Source of the DNA: Pseudomonas abieticivorans | GTDB taxonomy: Bacteria; Pseudomonadota; Gammaproteobacteria; Pseudomonadales; Pseudomonadaceae | Assembly (NCBI RefSeq): GCF_023509015.1 | Contig: NZ_CP094975.1 | Coordinates: 4,581,501 to 4,645,500, forward strand | Length of the DNA stretch: 64,000 bases | Direction of reading: 5' to 3' | In this document: one piece after another, positions 1 to 8,603 of the stretch | Layout of the letters: the number at the start of each line of letters is the position of its first letter | Position numbering within the stretch: the first letter of the stretch is position 1 | Position numbers and translations under genes: made by a program | Notes under the pieces: generated by a model | The model's input: only the letters and a program-made list of their open reading frames with translations | Database searches by the model: none | Told to the model about the DNA's origin: nothing

Positions 1-1409
1 CAACGCCCTGACCGCCGCGCGGCGCACCTTCCGGCAGCTGTTTTTGCCGGGCATGGATCGCCATCTTGGCCGATGCCGTGGGCTTTATCACCCTGCTGAT
101 CATCGACATCGGCGTGATCCGCGAGCTGGCGATCGGCGCCTCCATCGGCGTGGCGGTGATCGTGTTCACCAACCTGATCTTGCTGCCGGTGGCGATCTCC
201 TACGTGGGCATCAGCAAGCGCGCCATCGAGCGCAGCAAAAAAGACGCGGTGCGCGAGCATCCGTTCTGGCGTGCGCTGTCCAACTTCGCCAGCCCCAAGG
301 TGGCGCCGGTGTCGGTGGTGTTGGCGCTGCTGGCCCTGGGCGGTGGCCTGTGGTACGGCCACAACCTGAAGATCGGCGACCTGGACCAAGGCGCGCCGGA
401 GCTGCGCCCCGACTCGCGCTACAACCTGGACAACCAGTTCATCATCAATAACTACGCCACCAGCTCCGACGTGTTGGTGGTCATGGTGAAAACCAAGGCC
501 GAGGGCTGCTCGGCCTACGACACCATGGCGCCGATCGACGAACTGATGTGGAAGATGAACAACACCCAGGGCGTGCAGTCGGCGATCTCCCTGGTGACCT
601 TCTCCAAACAGATGATCAAGGGCATGAACGAGGGCAACCTGAAATGGGAAACCCTGTCGCGCAACCCCGACGTGCTCAACAGCTCTATCGCCCGCGCCGA
701 CGGCCTGTACAACGGTGACTGCTCGCTGGCACCGGTGCTGATCTTCCTCAACGACCACAAGGCCGAAACCCTGGACCGCGCCGTGACGGCGGTCAAGGAC
801 TTCGCCAAGACCCACGACCACGAAGGCCTGGAGTTCCAACTGGCGGCGGGCAACGCCGGCATCGAGGCGGCCACCAACGAGGTGATCAAGACCAGCGAAC
901 TGACCATCCTGGTCCTGGTGTACATCTGCGTGGCGGTGATGTGCATGATCACTTTCCGCTCGTTCGCCGCCACCTTGTGCATCGTGCTGCCGCTGGTGCT
1001 GACCTCGGTGCTGGGCAACGCGCTGATGGCCTTCATGGGCATCGGCGTCAAGGTCGCGACCTTGCCGGTGGTGGCCCTGGGCGTGGGTATCGGCGTGGAC
1101 TACGGCATCTACATCTATAGCCGCCTGGAAAGCTTTTTGCGGGCCGGGCTACCGCTGCAAGAGGCTTACTACCAGACCCTGAAATCCACCGGCAAGGCGG
1201 TGCTGTTCACCGGCCTGTGCCTGGCGATCGGGGTGTGCACCTGGATCTTCTCGGCCATCAAGTTCCAGGCCGACATGGGCCTGATGCTGACCTTCATGCT
1301 GCTGTGGAACATGTTCGGTGCGCTGTGGCTGCTACCGGCGCTGGCGCGGTTCCTGATCAAGCCGGAGAAAATGGCCGGCAAACAGAGCAAGTCGCTGTTC
1401 GCCCATTGA
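1..1409 (+). CDS. RND/MMPL-family transporter, 5'-truncated by window, frameshifted
   Basis: This is the C-terminal part of a large inner-membrane RND-superfamily exporter of the MMPL/hydrophobe type. It begins outside the window. After a first hydrophobic block (VGFITLLIIDIGVIREL and following) there is a periplasmic loop, then a second membrane block with ELTILVLVYICVAVMCM and the family-typical GVGIGVDYGIYIYSRL segment, ending in a short basic cytoplasmic tail. Bases 2-55 encode NALTAARRTFRQLFLPGM in one frame and the homologous continuation IAILADAVGF is in the next frame. One extra G at 55/56 explains the switch. Either the gene is broken or the base is a sequencing indel. In Pseudomonas such genes usually follow DUF1329/DUF1302 genes, which would lie upstream. 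Substrate unknown. Confidence 0.85.
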
Positions 1410-1414
1410 TCGGT

Positions 1415-1590
1415 TTCGCGGATTCATCCGCGAAGCCCGCGCCACGGAATGCCTGATTCACCGTGTTGGCCTATCGCAAGCAAGCTTGCTCCCACATTGC
1501 CTGCAACTGTGGGAGCAAGCTTGCTTGCGAATGGACGCCAGAAAACCCCAGCCACACTATTTGTCTGTAGGAGCGGATTCATCCGCGAAG
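1415..1590. repeat. Nested REP cluster: GGATTCATCC-type REPs flanking a CAAGCTTGCTTG-type REPIN
   Basis: Two copies of the palindrome TTCGCGGATTCATCCGCGAA (1415-1434) and its GTAGGAGCGGATTCATCCGC relative (1567-1590) flank an inverted pair of a different REP family, TCGCAAGCAAGCTTGCTCCC at 1474-1496 and its reverse complement at 1508-1530. The region fills the whole spacer between the transporter stop and the end of the convergent GntR gene. Confidence 0.85.
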
Positions 1591-1604
1591 CAGGCGCCGC
1601 CGAT

Positions 1605-2327
1605 CTATATCCCCAACTCCTGCCCCAACACCATCCCCAGCGCATTCCTCGCATCATCCAACTGCACCAAGGTCGCATGCCGCGCCGCCAAGGCGTCGCG
1701 GTTTTCGATGGCGGTCAAGATTGCCTTGTGCCGTGGCATGGCCAGTTCATGCAGGTTGGGCCGTTGGTTGGAGTGCTTCAGCGCTTCGCGCAGCGCCAAT
1801 GACAGCATGTTGCACAGGTGTGCCAGCAGGTCGTTGTGGGTGGCGTCGGCAATGCGGCTGTGGAAATCCAGGTCCGGTTGCAGCAAGGCGTCCGGGTTGG
1901 GCGCCGCCTCCATGCGTTGGTAGGCTTCGCCGATCAGGGCGATGTCTTCAGGGGTGGCGTGCTGGGCGGCGAGGGCGGCGGCGGCCGGTTCGATGATGGC
2001 CCGCACGCTGGTCAGCAGGGCGAAGAACTCGTTTTGCGGGGAGCTTTGCATCAGCCAATGCAGCACGTCCGGGTCGAGCAGATGCCAGTCGCGCCGTGGT
2101 TTGACCACCGAGCCTACCCGCGGCTTGGAATACACCAGCCCCTTGGCCACCAGCACCCGCGTGGCTTCACGCAGCACCGGGCGGCTGACCGCGTACTCCT
2201 CGCACAACAACGCTTCGGCCGGCAGGCGGTCATCGGGCTTGAGTTGGCCCGAGACGATCTGCATGCCGATGTCCTGGACAATGCGCGCGTGCATGCTTTT
2301 GCGGTCGGAGGGTTTGCGGTAGTCCAT
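1605..2327 (-). CDS. FadR/GntR-family (FCD domain) transcriptional regulator
   Basis: A 240-residue FadR-subfamily regulator. The N-terminal winged helix (about residues 8-75) contains the GntR core LPAEALLCEEYAVSRPVLRE. The C-terminal FCD ligand domain carries the acidic/His metal-site pattern, for example DFHSRIADATHN and MPRHKAILTAIENRD. The ATG at 2327 is preferred over an upstream TTG at 2351 because family proteins begin just before MDYRKPSDRK; no good ribosome-binding site is visible for either. It lies beside the arabonate-type dehydratase in the same orientation and probably represses that gene and the divergent permease operon. A perfect FadR-type operator at 4278-4288 supports this. 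The effector is probably a sugar acid or its 2-keto-3-deoxy derivative (inference). Confidence 0.9.
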   Translation of the reverse strand: MDYRKPSDRKSMHARIVQDIGMQIVSGQLKPDDRLPAEALLCEEYAVSRPVLREATRVLVAKGLVYSKPRVGSVVKPRRDWHLLDPDVLHWLMQSSPQNEFFALLTSVRAIIEPAAAALAAQHATPEDIALIGEAYQRMEAAPNPDALLQPDLDFHSRIADATHNDLLAHLCNMLSLALREALKHSNQRPNLHELAMPRHKAILTAIENRDALAARHATLVQLDDARNALGMVLGQELGI

Positions 2328-2394
2328 GGGGAGGGGGGCGGTCCTGAGCAATGATGGGCGCGATCATAGCATCGGGTAAATCGCGGCGTGGCGG

Positions 2395-2438
2395 TTCGCG
2401 GTTAAATCCGCCCCCGCAGGAGCGGATTTATCCGCGAA
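2395..2438. repeat. REPIN (inverted pair of GGATTTATCC-type REPs)
   Basis: TTCGCGGTTAAATCCGC (2395-2411) faces AGCGGATTTATCCGCGAA (2421-2438), an imperfect inverted pair in the spacer between the regulator start and the dehydratase stop. Confidence 0.75.
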
Positions 2439-2452
2439 AAACTCACCCCCCG

Positions 2453-4189
2453 TCAATGCGAATGCCGCGGCACCTCCGACCCCCGGCAACCCACGAGGAA
2501 GTCAAAGTCGCAGCCTTGGTCGGCCTGCATCACGTGGTCGATGTACAACTGCCGGTAACCACCGATCAAATTGTGCTTGGGCGGCTGAATATCGGCCAGC
2601 CGCGAAGCCAATTCGGCGTCGCTGATGTCCAGGTGCAAGCGCCCGGTCGCGCAGTCCAGCTCAATGTAGTCACCTTCCTGCACCGCCGCCAAAGGCCCGC
2701 CGGCCGCCGCTTCCGGCGCCACGTGCAGCACCACGGTACCGTAGGCGGTGCCGCTCATGCGCGCATCCGAGATACGCACCATGTCGGTCACGCCCTGGGC
2801 CAGCAGCTTGGCTGGCAAGCCCATGTTGCCGACTTCAGCCATGCCCGGATAACCCTTGGGCCCGCAGTTTTTCATCACCAGGATAGAACTGGCGTCCACG
2901 TCCAGTTCCGGGTCGTTGATGCGCGCCTTGTATTCGTCGAAATTCTCGAACACCACGGCTCGGCCACGGTGCTTCATCAGCGCGGGGGTGGCGGCCGATG
3001 GCTTGAGCACGGCGCCCAGCGGGGCCAGGTTGCCGCGCAACACGCAGATGCCGCCGTCGGCCACCAAGGGGTTGTCGATGGCGCGGATGACTTCGTCGTC
3101 GCCATAGATGGGCGAGTTCTGCACGTTGGCCCACAGGCTCTTGCCGTTCACGGTCAGGGCTTCGGGGTGCGGGATCAGGTTGTTTTCGCCCAGGCGGCGG
3201 AGCACGGCGGGCAGGCCGCCGGCGTAGTAGAACTCCTCCATCAGGAAGCGCCCGGACGGCTGCAGGTCCACCAGGGTGGGGGTGCCGCGGCCGATACGGG
3301 TCCAGTCGTCCAGTTCCAGGTCTACGCCAATGCGCCCGGCAATGGCTTTCAAGTGGATGACCGCGTTGGTCGAACCACCGATGGCGGCGTTCACGCGAAT
3401 GGCGTTTTCGAAGGCCTCTTTAGTCAGGATTTTTGACAGGCGCAGGTCTTCATTGACCATCTGCACCGCGCGCATGCCCGACATGTGCGCCAGCACGTAG
3501 CGGCGCGAGTCCACCGCCGGGATTGCGGCATTGTGGGGCAGGGAGGTGCCCAGGGCTTCAGCCATGCAGGCCATGGTCGAGGCGGTGCCCATGGTGTTGC
3601 AGGTGCCGGCCGAGCGCGACATGCCGGCTTCGGCTGAGAGGAATTCGTCCAGGCTGATCTGCCCGGCCTTATAGGACTCGTGCATTTGCCAGACGATGGT
3701 GCCGGCGCCGATGTCTTTGCCCTTGTGCTTGCCGTTGAGCATCGGCCCGCCAGTGACGACGATGGCCGGCACGTCGCAACTGGCCGCGCCCATCAACAGC
3801 GCCGGGGTGGTTTTGTCACAGCCGGTGAGCAGCACCACGCCGTCGATGGGGTTGCCGCGGATGGCTTCTTCCACGTCCATGCTGGCCAGGTTGCGGGTGA
3901 GCATGGCGGTGGGGCGCAGGTTGGATTCGCCGTTGGAAAACACCGGGAACTCCACCGGGAAGCCGCCGGCCTCGATCACGCCGCGTTTGACGTGTTCGGC
4001 GATGGTCCGAAAGTGGGCGTTGCAGGGGGTGAGCTCCGACCAGGTGTTGCAGATACCGATGATCGGTTTGCCTTGGAACTGATGGTCGGCGATGCCCTGG
4101 TTCTTCATCCAGCTGCGGTACATAAAGCCGTTCTTGTCGGCGGTACCAAACCATTGGGCCGAACGCAGGGTAGGTTTCTTATCAGACAT
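2453..4189 (-). CDS. IlvD/Edd-family sugar-acid dehydratase (L-arabonate dehydratase type)
   Basis: A 578-residue Fe-S dehydratase converting an aldonic acid to its 2-keto-3-deoxy acid. The three family cysteines that hold the cluster are visible in GICNTWSELTPCN, LLTGCDKTTPALLMGAASC and GTCNTMGTASTMA. The C-terminal part has the strongly conserved KNCGPKGYPGMAEVGNMGLP and ISDARMSGTAYGTVVLH blocks. Length and the C-terminal CRG...SH end match the rhizobial L-arabinonate dehydratase group rather than IlvD (about 615) or Edd (about 600). D-xylonate or D-fuconate activity is possible, since this subgroup is promiscuous. The gene diverges from a sugar-acid permease over a 171-bp promoter region and sits next to a FadR-type regulator, consistent with inducible uptake and catabolism of an aldonate. 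Confidence 0.88.
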   Translation of the reverse strand: MSDKKPTLRSAQWFGTADKNGFMYRSWMKNQGIADHQFQGKPIIGICNTWSELTPCNAHFRTIAEHVKRGVIEAGGFPVEFPVFSNGESNLRPTAMLTRNLASMDVEEAIRGNPIDGVVLLTGCDKTTPALLMGAASCDVPAIVVTGGPMLNGKHKGKDIGAGTIVWQMHESYKAGQISLDEFLSAEAGMSRSAGTCNTMGTASTMACMAEALGTSLPHNAAIPAVDSRRYVLAHMSGMRAVQMVNEDLRLSKILTKEAFENAIRVNAAIGGSTNAVIHLKAIAGRIGVDLELDDWTRIGRGTPTLVDLQPSGRFLMEEFYYAGGLPAVLRRLGENNLIPHPEALTVNGKSLWANVQNSPIYGDDEVIRAIDNPLVADGGICVLRGNLAPLGAVLKPSAATPALMKHRGRAVVFENFDEYKARINDPELDVDASSILVMKNCGPKGYPGMAEVGNMGLPAKLLAQGVTDMVRISDARMSGTAYGTVVLHVAPEAAAGGPLAAVQEGDYIELDCATGRLHLDISDAELASRLADIQPPKHNLIGGYRQLYIDHVMQADQGCDFDFLVGCRGSEVPRHSH

Positions 4190-4277
4190 GGTCGCTCTCT
4201 TATTGTAAGACTTAATAGCGTTTCTGAAGGCTAAAATAGGCCTAAACGAGCGTCTTGTGAAGAGGTTGTTCGCTAAA

Positions 4278-4288
4278 TAGTAATACTA
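4278..4288. promoter_or_regulatory. Predicted FadR/GntR operator
   Basis: TAGTAATACTA fits the FadR-subfamily consensus TNGTNNNACNA exactly. It lies in the divergent region between the dehydratase start (4189) and the MFS start (4361). A near match, TTGTAAGACTT (4203-4213, one outer mismatch), sits just upstream of the dehydratase start. Confidence 0.6.
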
Positions 4289-4360
4289 TATAGTCGGTCG
4301 CAACCGAGGGCAGCATGATCCTTGGAGGTTCCATAACAACAACAATCGGAGACCACTCCC

Positions 4361-5692
4361 ATGAGCCAGGAACTTGCGCTTATACGGCGCATCACCCTCA
4401 AACTGATCCCGTTTCTGATCCTGCTGTACCTGGTGGCCTACGTGGATCGCTCGGCAGTGGGCTTCGCCAAGCTGCACATGGGCAGCGACATCGGCATTGG
4501 CGATGCGGCCTATGGCCTGGGCGCCGGGCTGTTCTTCATCGGCTACTTCCTGCTGGAGATCCCAAGCAACCTGATGCTCGACCGCTTCGGCGCCCGCCGC
4601 TGGTTTGCGCGCATCATGATCACCTGGGGTGCCATCACCATCGGCATGGCTTTCGTGCAGGGGCCCAACAGCTTCTATGTGATGCGCTTTCTGCTGGGCG
4701 CGGCCGAGGCGGGCTTCTTCCCCGGCGTGCTGTACTACATCACCCAGTGGTTCCCGGTGCGCCACCGCGGCAAGATCCTGGGCCTGTTCATCCTTTCGCA
4801 ACCCATCGCCATGATGGTCACCGGCCCCGTGTCGGGTGGCCTGTTGGGCATGGATGGCATCCTCCAGTTGCACGGCTGGCAGTGGCTGTTCATCGCCATT
4901 GGCACCCCGGCCATCCTGCTGACCTGGCCGGTACTGCGCTGGCTGCCCGACGGCCCGAAAAACGTCAGCTGGATGAGCCAAGCGGAAAAGGACTGGCTGG
5001 CCGGCGAGCTGCAAAAGGACCTGGACGCCTACGGCCAGACCCGCCACGGCAACCCGCTGCATGCCCTCAAAGACACGCGCGTGTTGCTGTTGGCGTTGTT
5101 CTACCTGCCGGTCACCCTGAGCATCTACGGCCTGGGCCTGTGGCTACCGACGCTGATCAAGCAGTTTGGCGGCAGTGACCTGACCACCGGCTTCGTTTCG
5201 GCGGTGCCGTACATCTTCGGCATCGTTGGCCTGTTGATCGTGCCGCGCAGCTCCGACCGCCTCAATGACCGTTATGGCCACCTGGCCGTGCTCTACGTGC
5301 TGGGCGCGGCAGGCCTGTTCCTCAGTGCCTGGTTGAGTGTGCCGGTGCTGCAGCTGGCAGCGTTGTGCCTGGTGGCCTTCGCGCTGTTTTCCTGCACGGC
5401 GGTGTTCTGGACCTTGCCCGGGCGGTTTTTCGCCGGCGCCAGTGCCGCCGCCGGTATTGCCTTGATCAATTCGGTGGGCAACCTGGGCGGCTACATCGGC
5501 CCGTTCGTGATTGGTGCGCTCAAGGAGTACACCGGCAACCTGTCCAGCGGCCTGTACTTCCTCACCGGCGTGATGCTGTTCGGCCTGCTGCTGACCGGCG
5601 TCGTCTACCGCTTGCTGGAGCGCCGCCACGTGCTGCCGGCCGAGCAATTTGCCGCCAGTGCGCGCAGCGCGCACCCCGGCGCCCGTTCCTGA
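4361..5692 (+). CDS. MFS transporter, ACS/phthalate-permease family (sugar-acid uptake)
   Basis: A 443-residue, 12-helix major facilitator of the anion:cation symporter family. The first helix ends in YVDRSAVGFAKL, and the family motif DRFGARRWFARIMITWG follows helix 2. A second half beginning near residue 235 has IVPRSSDRLNDRYGH after helix 8. GGAG about 10 bases upstream supports the ATG at 4361. It is the first gene of a plus-strand operon with the AraD1-type gene 21 bp downstream. Context with the arabonate-type dehydratase makes an aldonate or uronate the likely substrate (inference). Confidence 0.88.
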   Translation: MSQELALIRRITLKLIPFLILLYLVAYVDRSAVGFAKLHMGSDIGIGDAAYGLGAGLFFIGYFLLEIPSNLMLDRFGARRWFARIMITWGAITIGMAFVQGPNSFYVMRFLLGAAEAGFFPGVLYYITQWFPVRHRGKILGLFILSQPIAMMVTGPVSGGLLGMDGILQLHGWQWLFIAIGTPAILLTWPVLRWLPDGPKNVSWMSQAEKDWLAGELQKDLDAYGQTRHGNPLHALKDTRVLLLALFYLPVTLSIYGLGLWLPTLIKQFGGSDLTTGFVSAVPYIFGIVGLLIVPRSSDRLNDRYGHLAVLYVLGAAGLFLSAWLSVPVLQLAALCLVAFALFSCTAVFWTLPGRFFAGASAAAGIALINSVGNLGGYIGPFVIGALKEYTGNLSSGLYFLTGVMLFGLLLTGVVYRLLERRHVLPAEQFAASARSAHPGARS

Positions 5693-5713
5693 TTTGCCAA
5701 GGAGAGATCTGCC

Positions 5714-6706
5714 ATGCGTCTAGTACAGTTTGAATTGAACAACGGCGAACGCCGGGTTGGCCTGGTCAACGACGGCCACGTGCACGAAGTGCAGGGCGCC
5801 ACCAGCGTGCGCGAATTGGCCCTGGCGGCCATCAAGGCCGGCACTCGCCTGGCGCACCACGTCGACACCCTGGGCCTGGGAGCCAACCACGATTACCGGC
5901 AGTTGCTGGATGAGCAACGCATTCTGCCGCCCCTGGACCACCCGGACCCGGCGCACATGCTGGTGACCGGCACCGGCCTGACCCACCTGGGCAGTGCGGC
6001 CACCCGCGACAAGATGCACCAGCAGGTGGGCGAAGAAGCGGCTGTCACCGACAGCATGCGCATTTTCAAGTGGGGCCTGGAAGGCGGCAAGCCTGCGCCC
6101 GGCACTGCTGGCGTGCAGCCGGAATGGTTCTATAAAGGCGATGGCAGCATCGTGGTGCGCCCCGGCGCCGATTTCCCGGTGCCGCCCTTTGCCGAAGACG
6201 CAGGCGAAGAACCTGAGCTGGGCGGGATGTACGTCATCGGCCACGACGGCCAGCCTTACCGCCTGGGTTTTGCCTTGGGCAACGAGTTCTCCGACCACGT
6301 GATGGAGCGCAAGAACTACCTGTACCTGGCCCATTCCAAACTGCGCAGCTGCGCCTACGGCCCGGAGTTGCGGGTGGGTGACCTGCCCGAGCACCTGGCC
6401 GGTACCAGCCGCATCCTGCGTGATGGCCAGGTGCTGTGGGAGAAGGAGTTCCTGAGCGGCGAAGCCAACATGTGCCACAGCTTCGACAACCTCGAGTACC
6501 ACCACTTCAAGTACGCGCAATTCCTGCGCCCGGGCGACGTGCACATTCATTTTTTCGGCACCGCCACCTTGTCCTTTGCCGACGGCATCAGCACCCAGCC
6601 GGGCGACCAATTCCAGATCAGCCTGGCGGAGTTCGGCGAGCCGCTGGTCAATGGCGTGGGCGAGAGTGCCGCGGTGTTTGCCCCGGGTGGTATCGGCAAG
6701 CTCTGA
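5714..6706 (+). CDS. AraD1/GguC-type fumarylacetoacetate-hydrolase-fold protein
   Basis: A 330-residue protein of the AraD1/GguC group of the FAH superfamily. The first hundred residues form the small N-terminal domain. The catalytic-fold region carries metal-binding acidic residues in the segment around YVIGHDGQPYRLGFALGNEFSDH and the ending FGEPLVNGV. AAGGAG lies seven to eight bases before the ATG. Members are found in L-arabinose/arabonate and galactose-related gene clusters, where they are proposed to act on a 2-keto-3-deoxy or diketo sugar-acid intermediate; the exact reaction is not settled. It is cotranscribed with permeases on both sides. No 2-ketoglutarate semialdehyde dehydrogenase or DHDPS-like dehydratase is in the window, so this may be the only downstream enzyme of the locus. 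Confidence 0.8.
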   Translation: MRLVQFELNNGERRVGLVNDGHVHEVQGATSVRELALAAIKAGTRLAHHVDTLGLGANHDYRQLLDEQRILPPLDHPDPAHMLVTGTGLTHLGSAATRDKMHQQVGEEAAVTDSMRIFKWGLEGGKPAPGTAGVQPEWFYKGDGSIVVRPGADFPVPPFAEDAGEEPELGGMYVIGHDGQPYRLGFALGNEFSDHVMERKNYLYLAHSKLRSCAYGPELRVGDLPEHLAGTSRILRDGQVLWEKEFLSGEANMCHSFDNLEYHHFKYAQFLRPGDVHIHFFGTATLSFADGISTQPGDQFQISLAEFGEPLVNGVGESAAVFAPGGIGKL

Positions 6707-6744
6707 CTGCCCCCAGCCCAACTTTCTGGTTGGCACAAAACTGC

Positions 6745-6780
6745 TCCCCCTCCCTCTGGGGGAGGGCTGGGGGGAGGGGT
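6745..6780 (+). repeat. GC-rich hairpin and G-tract element in operon spacer
   Basis: CCCTCCC faces GGGGAGGG in a short stem, followed by four G-tracts in the order GGGGG A GGG CT GGGGGG A GGGG, a G-quadruplex-compatible pattern. It lies between the AraD1-type gene and the second permease. It has no U-tract, so attenuation is not certain. Confidence 0.45.
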
Positions 6781-6817
6781 TTGTGCGCAACACCCCAACA
6801 ATAACAAGAGGTGCACC

Positions 6818-8167
6818 ATGGCCACTCAAACCGCAACGCTAAGCGCTACCGTCGACGCCCTGGAAGAGCAGCTCTACCGCAAGGTCAACTGGCGCATCGT
6901 GCCGCTGTTCATCCTGTGCTTTTTGTTCGCCTACCTGGACCGCGTCAACATCAGCTTCGCCAAGTTGCAGATGCAAAGCGACCTGGGCTTCAGTGAAACG
7001 GTCTACGGCCTGGGCGCCAGCCTGTTTTTCGTTGGCTACTTTCTGTTCGAAGTGCCCAGCAACATGCTCCTGCACAAGATTGGGGCGCGGGTGTGGATCG
7101 CGCGCATCATGATTACCTGGGGCATCACCTCGGCCTGCATGATGTTCGTGCAGAACGAATTCTGGTTCTACACCCTGCGCTTTCTGATCGGCGTGATGGA
7201 GGCCGGTTTCGTGCCTGGCGTGCTGTACTTCTTTACCCAGTGGTACCCCAGTGACCGCCGCGCGCGGGTCAATTCCTATTTCAAAAGCTCGATCTGCCTG
7301 TGTGGCATCATCGGCGGGCCGCTGGCCGGGCTGATATTGGGGCATTTGGACGGTGCCTACGGGCTGGCCGGCTGGAAATGGCTGTTTGTGTTGGAGGCCG
7401 TTCCTTCGGTTATCCTCGGTTTTGTGGTGTTGTGGCTGGTCAGCGATCGCATCGAGCAGGCCCCCTGGCTTACGTCGCAAGAGAAGCAGCTGATGCTGGC
7501 GCGCATGGCCGCCGAGCCCGCCACCGAGGCCTCGCATTCTTTCGCGGGTTTGTGGAAGCACCCCACCACCTACGTGATGTCGGCCATTTACCTGTGCCTG
7601 GTAATGGCGCTGACCGGGTTGTTGTTCTGGATGCCGCAACTGATCAAGACCGCCGGCGTCAATGACACGCTAAACATCGGCCTGTTGACCATGGTGCCGT
7701 ACCTGGGGGCGGTGGTGTTCAACCTGGCCGTCGGCCGCAGCTCCGACCGCCAGGGTGAACGCCGTTGGCACATGGCGGGTTGTGCGTTGTTGACCGCTTT
7801 GGGCTACCTGCTGTGCGCCAGTTTTGCCGGCCAACTGGCCCCGCTGATGGTGGGCATGACCTTGATCATGGCCGGGATCATCGCCTGGATGCCGATCTTC
7901 TGGACTATCCCGCCGCGCTTTCTCAGTGGCATGGCCGCGGCTGCCGGCATCGCCCTGATCAACTCCCTGGGGCAGTTGGGCGGGGTGATCGCGCCGTTCA
8001 TGATCGGCCGGGTCAAGGACCTCACCGGAGCTGCCACGCCGGCCCTGTACCTGCTCAGCGCCGTGAGCCTGTTGGCAGTGGGGTTGATCCTGTGGGGCAT
8101 ACCGAAGCGCTACTACACCCCTGTAGGAGCGGATTTATCCGCGAAAAATAGCCTGCGGTCTAACTGA
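6818..8167 (+). CDS. MFS transporter, ACS family (second permease of the locus), C-terminus supplied by a REP
   Basis: A 449-residue, 12-helix facilitator closely related in design to the first permease: YLDRVNISFAKLQMQSDLG after helix 1, HKIGARVWIARIMITWG after helix 2, and VGRSSDRQGERRWH in the second half. GAGGTG upstream supports the ATG. The normal family end is near GIPKRYYTP. The last 14 residues, VGADLSAKNSLRSN, are read straight out of a REP sequence (8122-8145 and on) before a stop at 8165, so an inserted repeat has replaced the native terminus. Its substrate is probably a second aldonate or oligouronate (inference from neighbours). Confidence 0.88.
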   Translation: MATQTATLSATVDALEEQLYRKVNWRIVPLFILCFLFAYLDRVNISFAKLQMQSDLGFSETVYGLGASLFFVGYFLFEVPSNMLLHKIGARVWIARIMITWGITSACMMFVQNEFWFYTLRFLIGVMEAGFVPGVLYFFTQWYPSDRRARVNSYFKSSICLCGIIGGPLAGLILGHLDGAYGLAGWKWLFVLEAVPSVILGFVVLWLVSDRIEQAPWLTSQEKQLMLARMAAEPATEASHSFAGLWKHPTTYVMSAIYLCLVMALTGLLFWMPQLIKTAGVNDTLNIGLLTMVPYLGAVVFNLAVGRSSDRQGERRWHMAGCALLTALGYLLCASFAGQLAPLMVGMTLIMAGIIAWMPIFWTIPPRFLSGMAAAAGIALINSLGQLGGVIAPFMIGRVKDLTGAATPALYLLSAVSLLAVGLILWGIPKRYYTPVGADLSAKNSLRSN

Positions 8168-8209
8168 GACACCGCGGCGTACTTTTCGCGGATGAATCCG
8201 CTCCTACAG
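8122..8209. repeat. REPIN overlapping the 3' end of the MFS gene
   Basis: TGTAGGAGCGGATTTATCCG at 8122 and the inverted CGGATGAATCCGCTCCTACA ending at 8209 form an inverted pair spanning about 88 bp. The left REP is translated as the C-terminal tail of the upstream permease. Confidence 0.85.
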
Positions 8210-8288
8210 GTGAGGGCCTGTCAATAGCACTGAAGTCAGCCTGGGATGAACCGATTTAGCGCTATCATAGGCACTTTCCTCCAAGCGA

Positions 8289-8582
8289 ATGATGGTCATG
8301 ACCGGCGTTACCGACACCCTGCTCAGCGTTTTAGAAACCAGCGACATGCTGGAGATCAATGGCCTGCACTGCTTCGATTTCAGCCTGGAAGCCGGCGGGC
8401 TGCGGGTGGAGTGCGTGGATGGCCGTGACCTGAAACGCTGGTGGTTCAGCGCAGCCCAAGTCGACGCCGCGCGTTTTGACGGGCAAGCCTGGGACATTTC
8501 CGATGACGGCGCTGTCCATCGTCTAGTCTGCATGAGTGCTTTTACCTGCAAAGATGACGACGACGCGGACGAAGACGAGTAA
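8289..8582 (+). CDS. Small conserved Pseudomonas protein (DUF5629-like)
   Basis: A 97-residue soluble acidic protein with pattern LLSVLETSDMLEINGLHCFDF, then CVDGRDLKRWWFS and HRLVCMSA, ending in a run of Asp/Glu. This resembles the Pseudomonas DUF5629 family, whose function is unknown. Three in-frame ATGs (8289, 8292, 8298) compete and none has a clear ribosome-binding site. It ends 21 bp before the lactonase gene and may be cotranscribed with it. Confidence 0.7.
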   Translation: MMVMTGVTDTLLSVLETSDMLEINGLHCFDFSLEAGGLRVECVDGRDLKRWWFSAAQVDAARFDGQAWDISDDGAVHRLVCMSAFTCKDDDDADEDE

Positions 8583-8603
8583 CTCCCTTCAGGATAAACA
8601 ACA

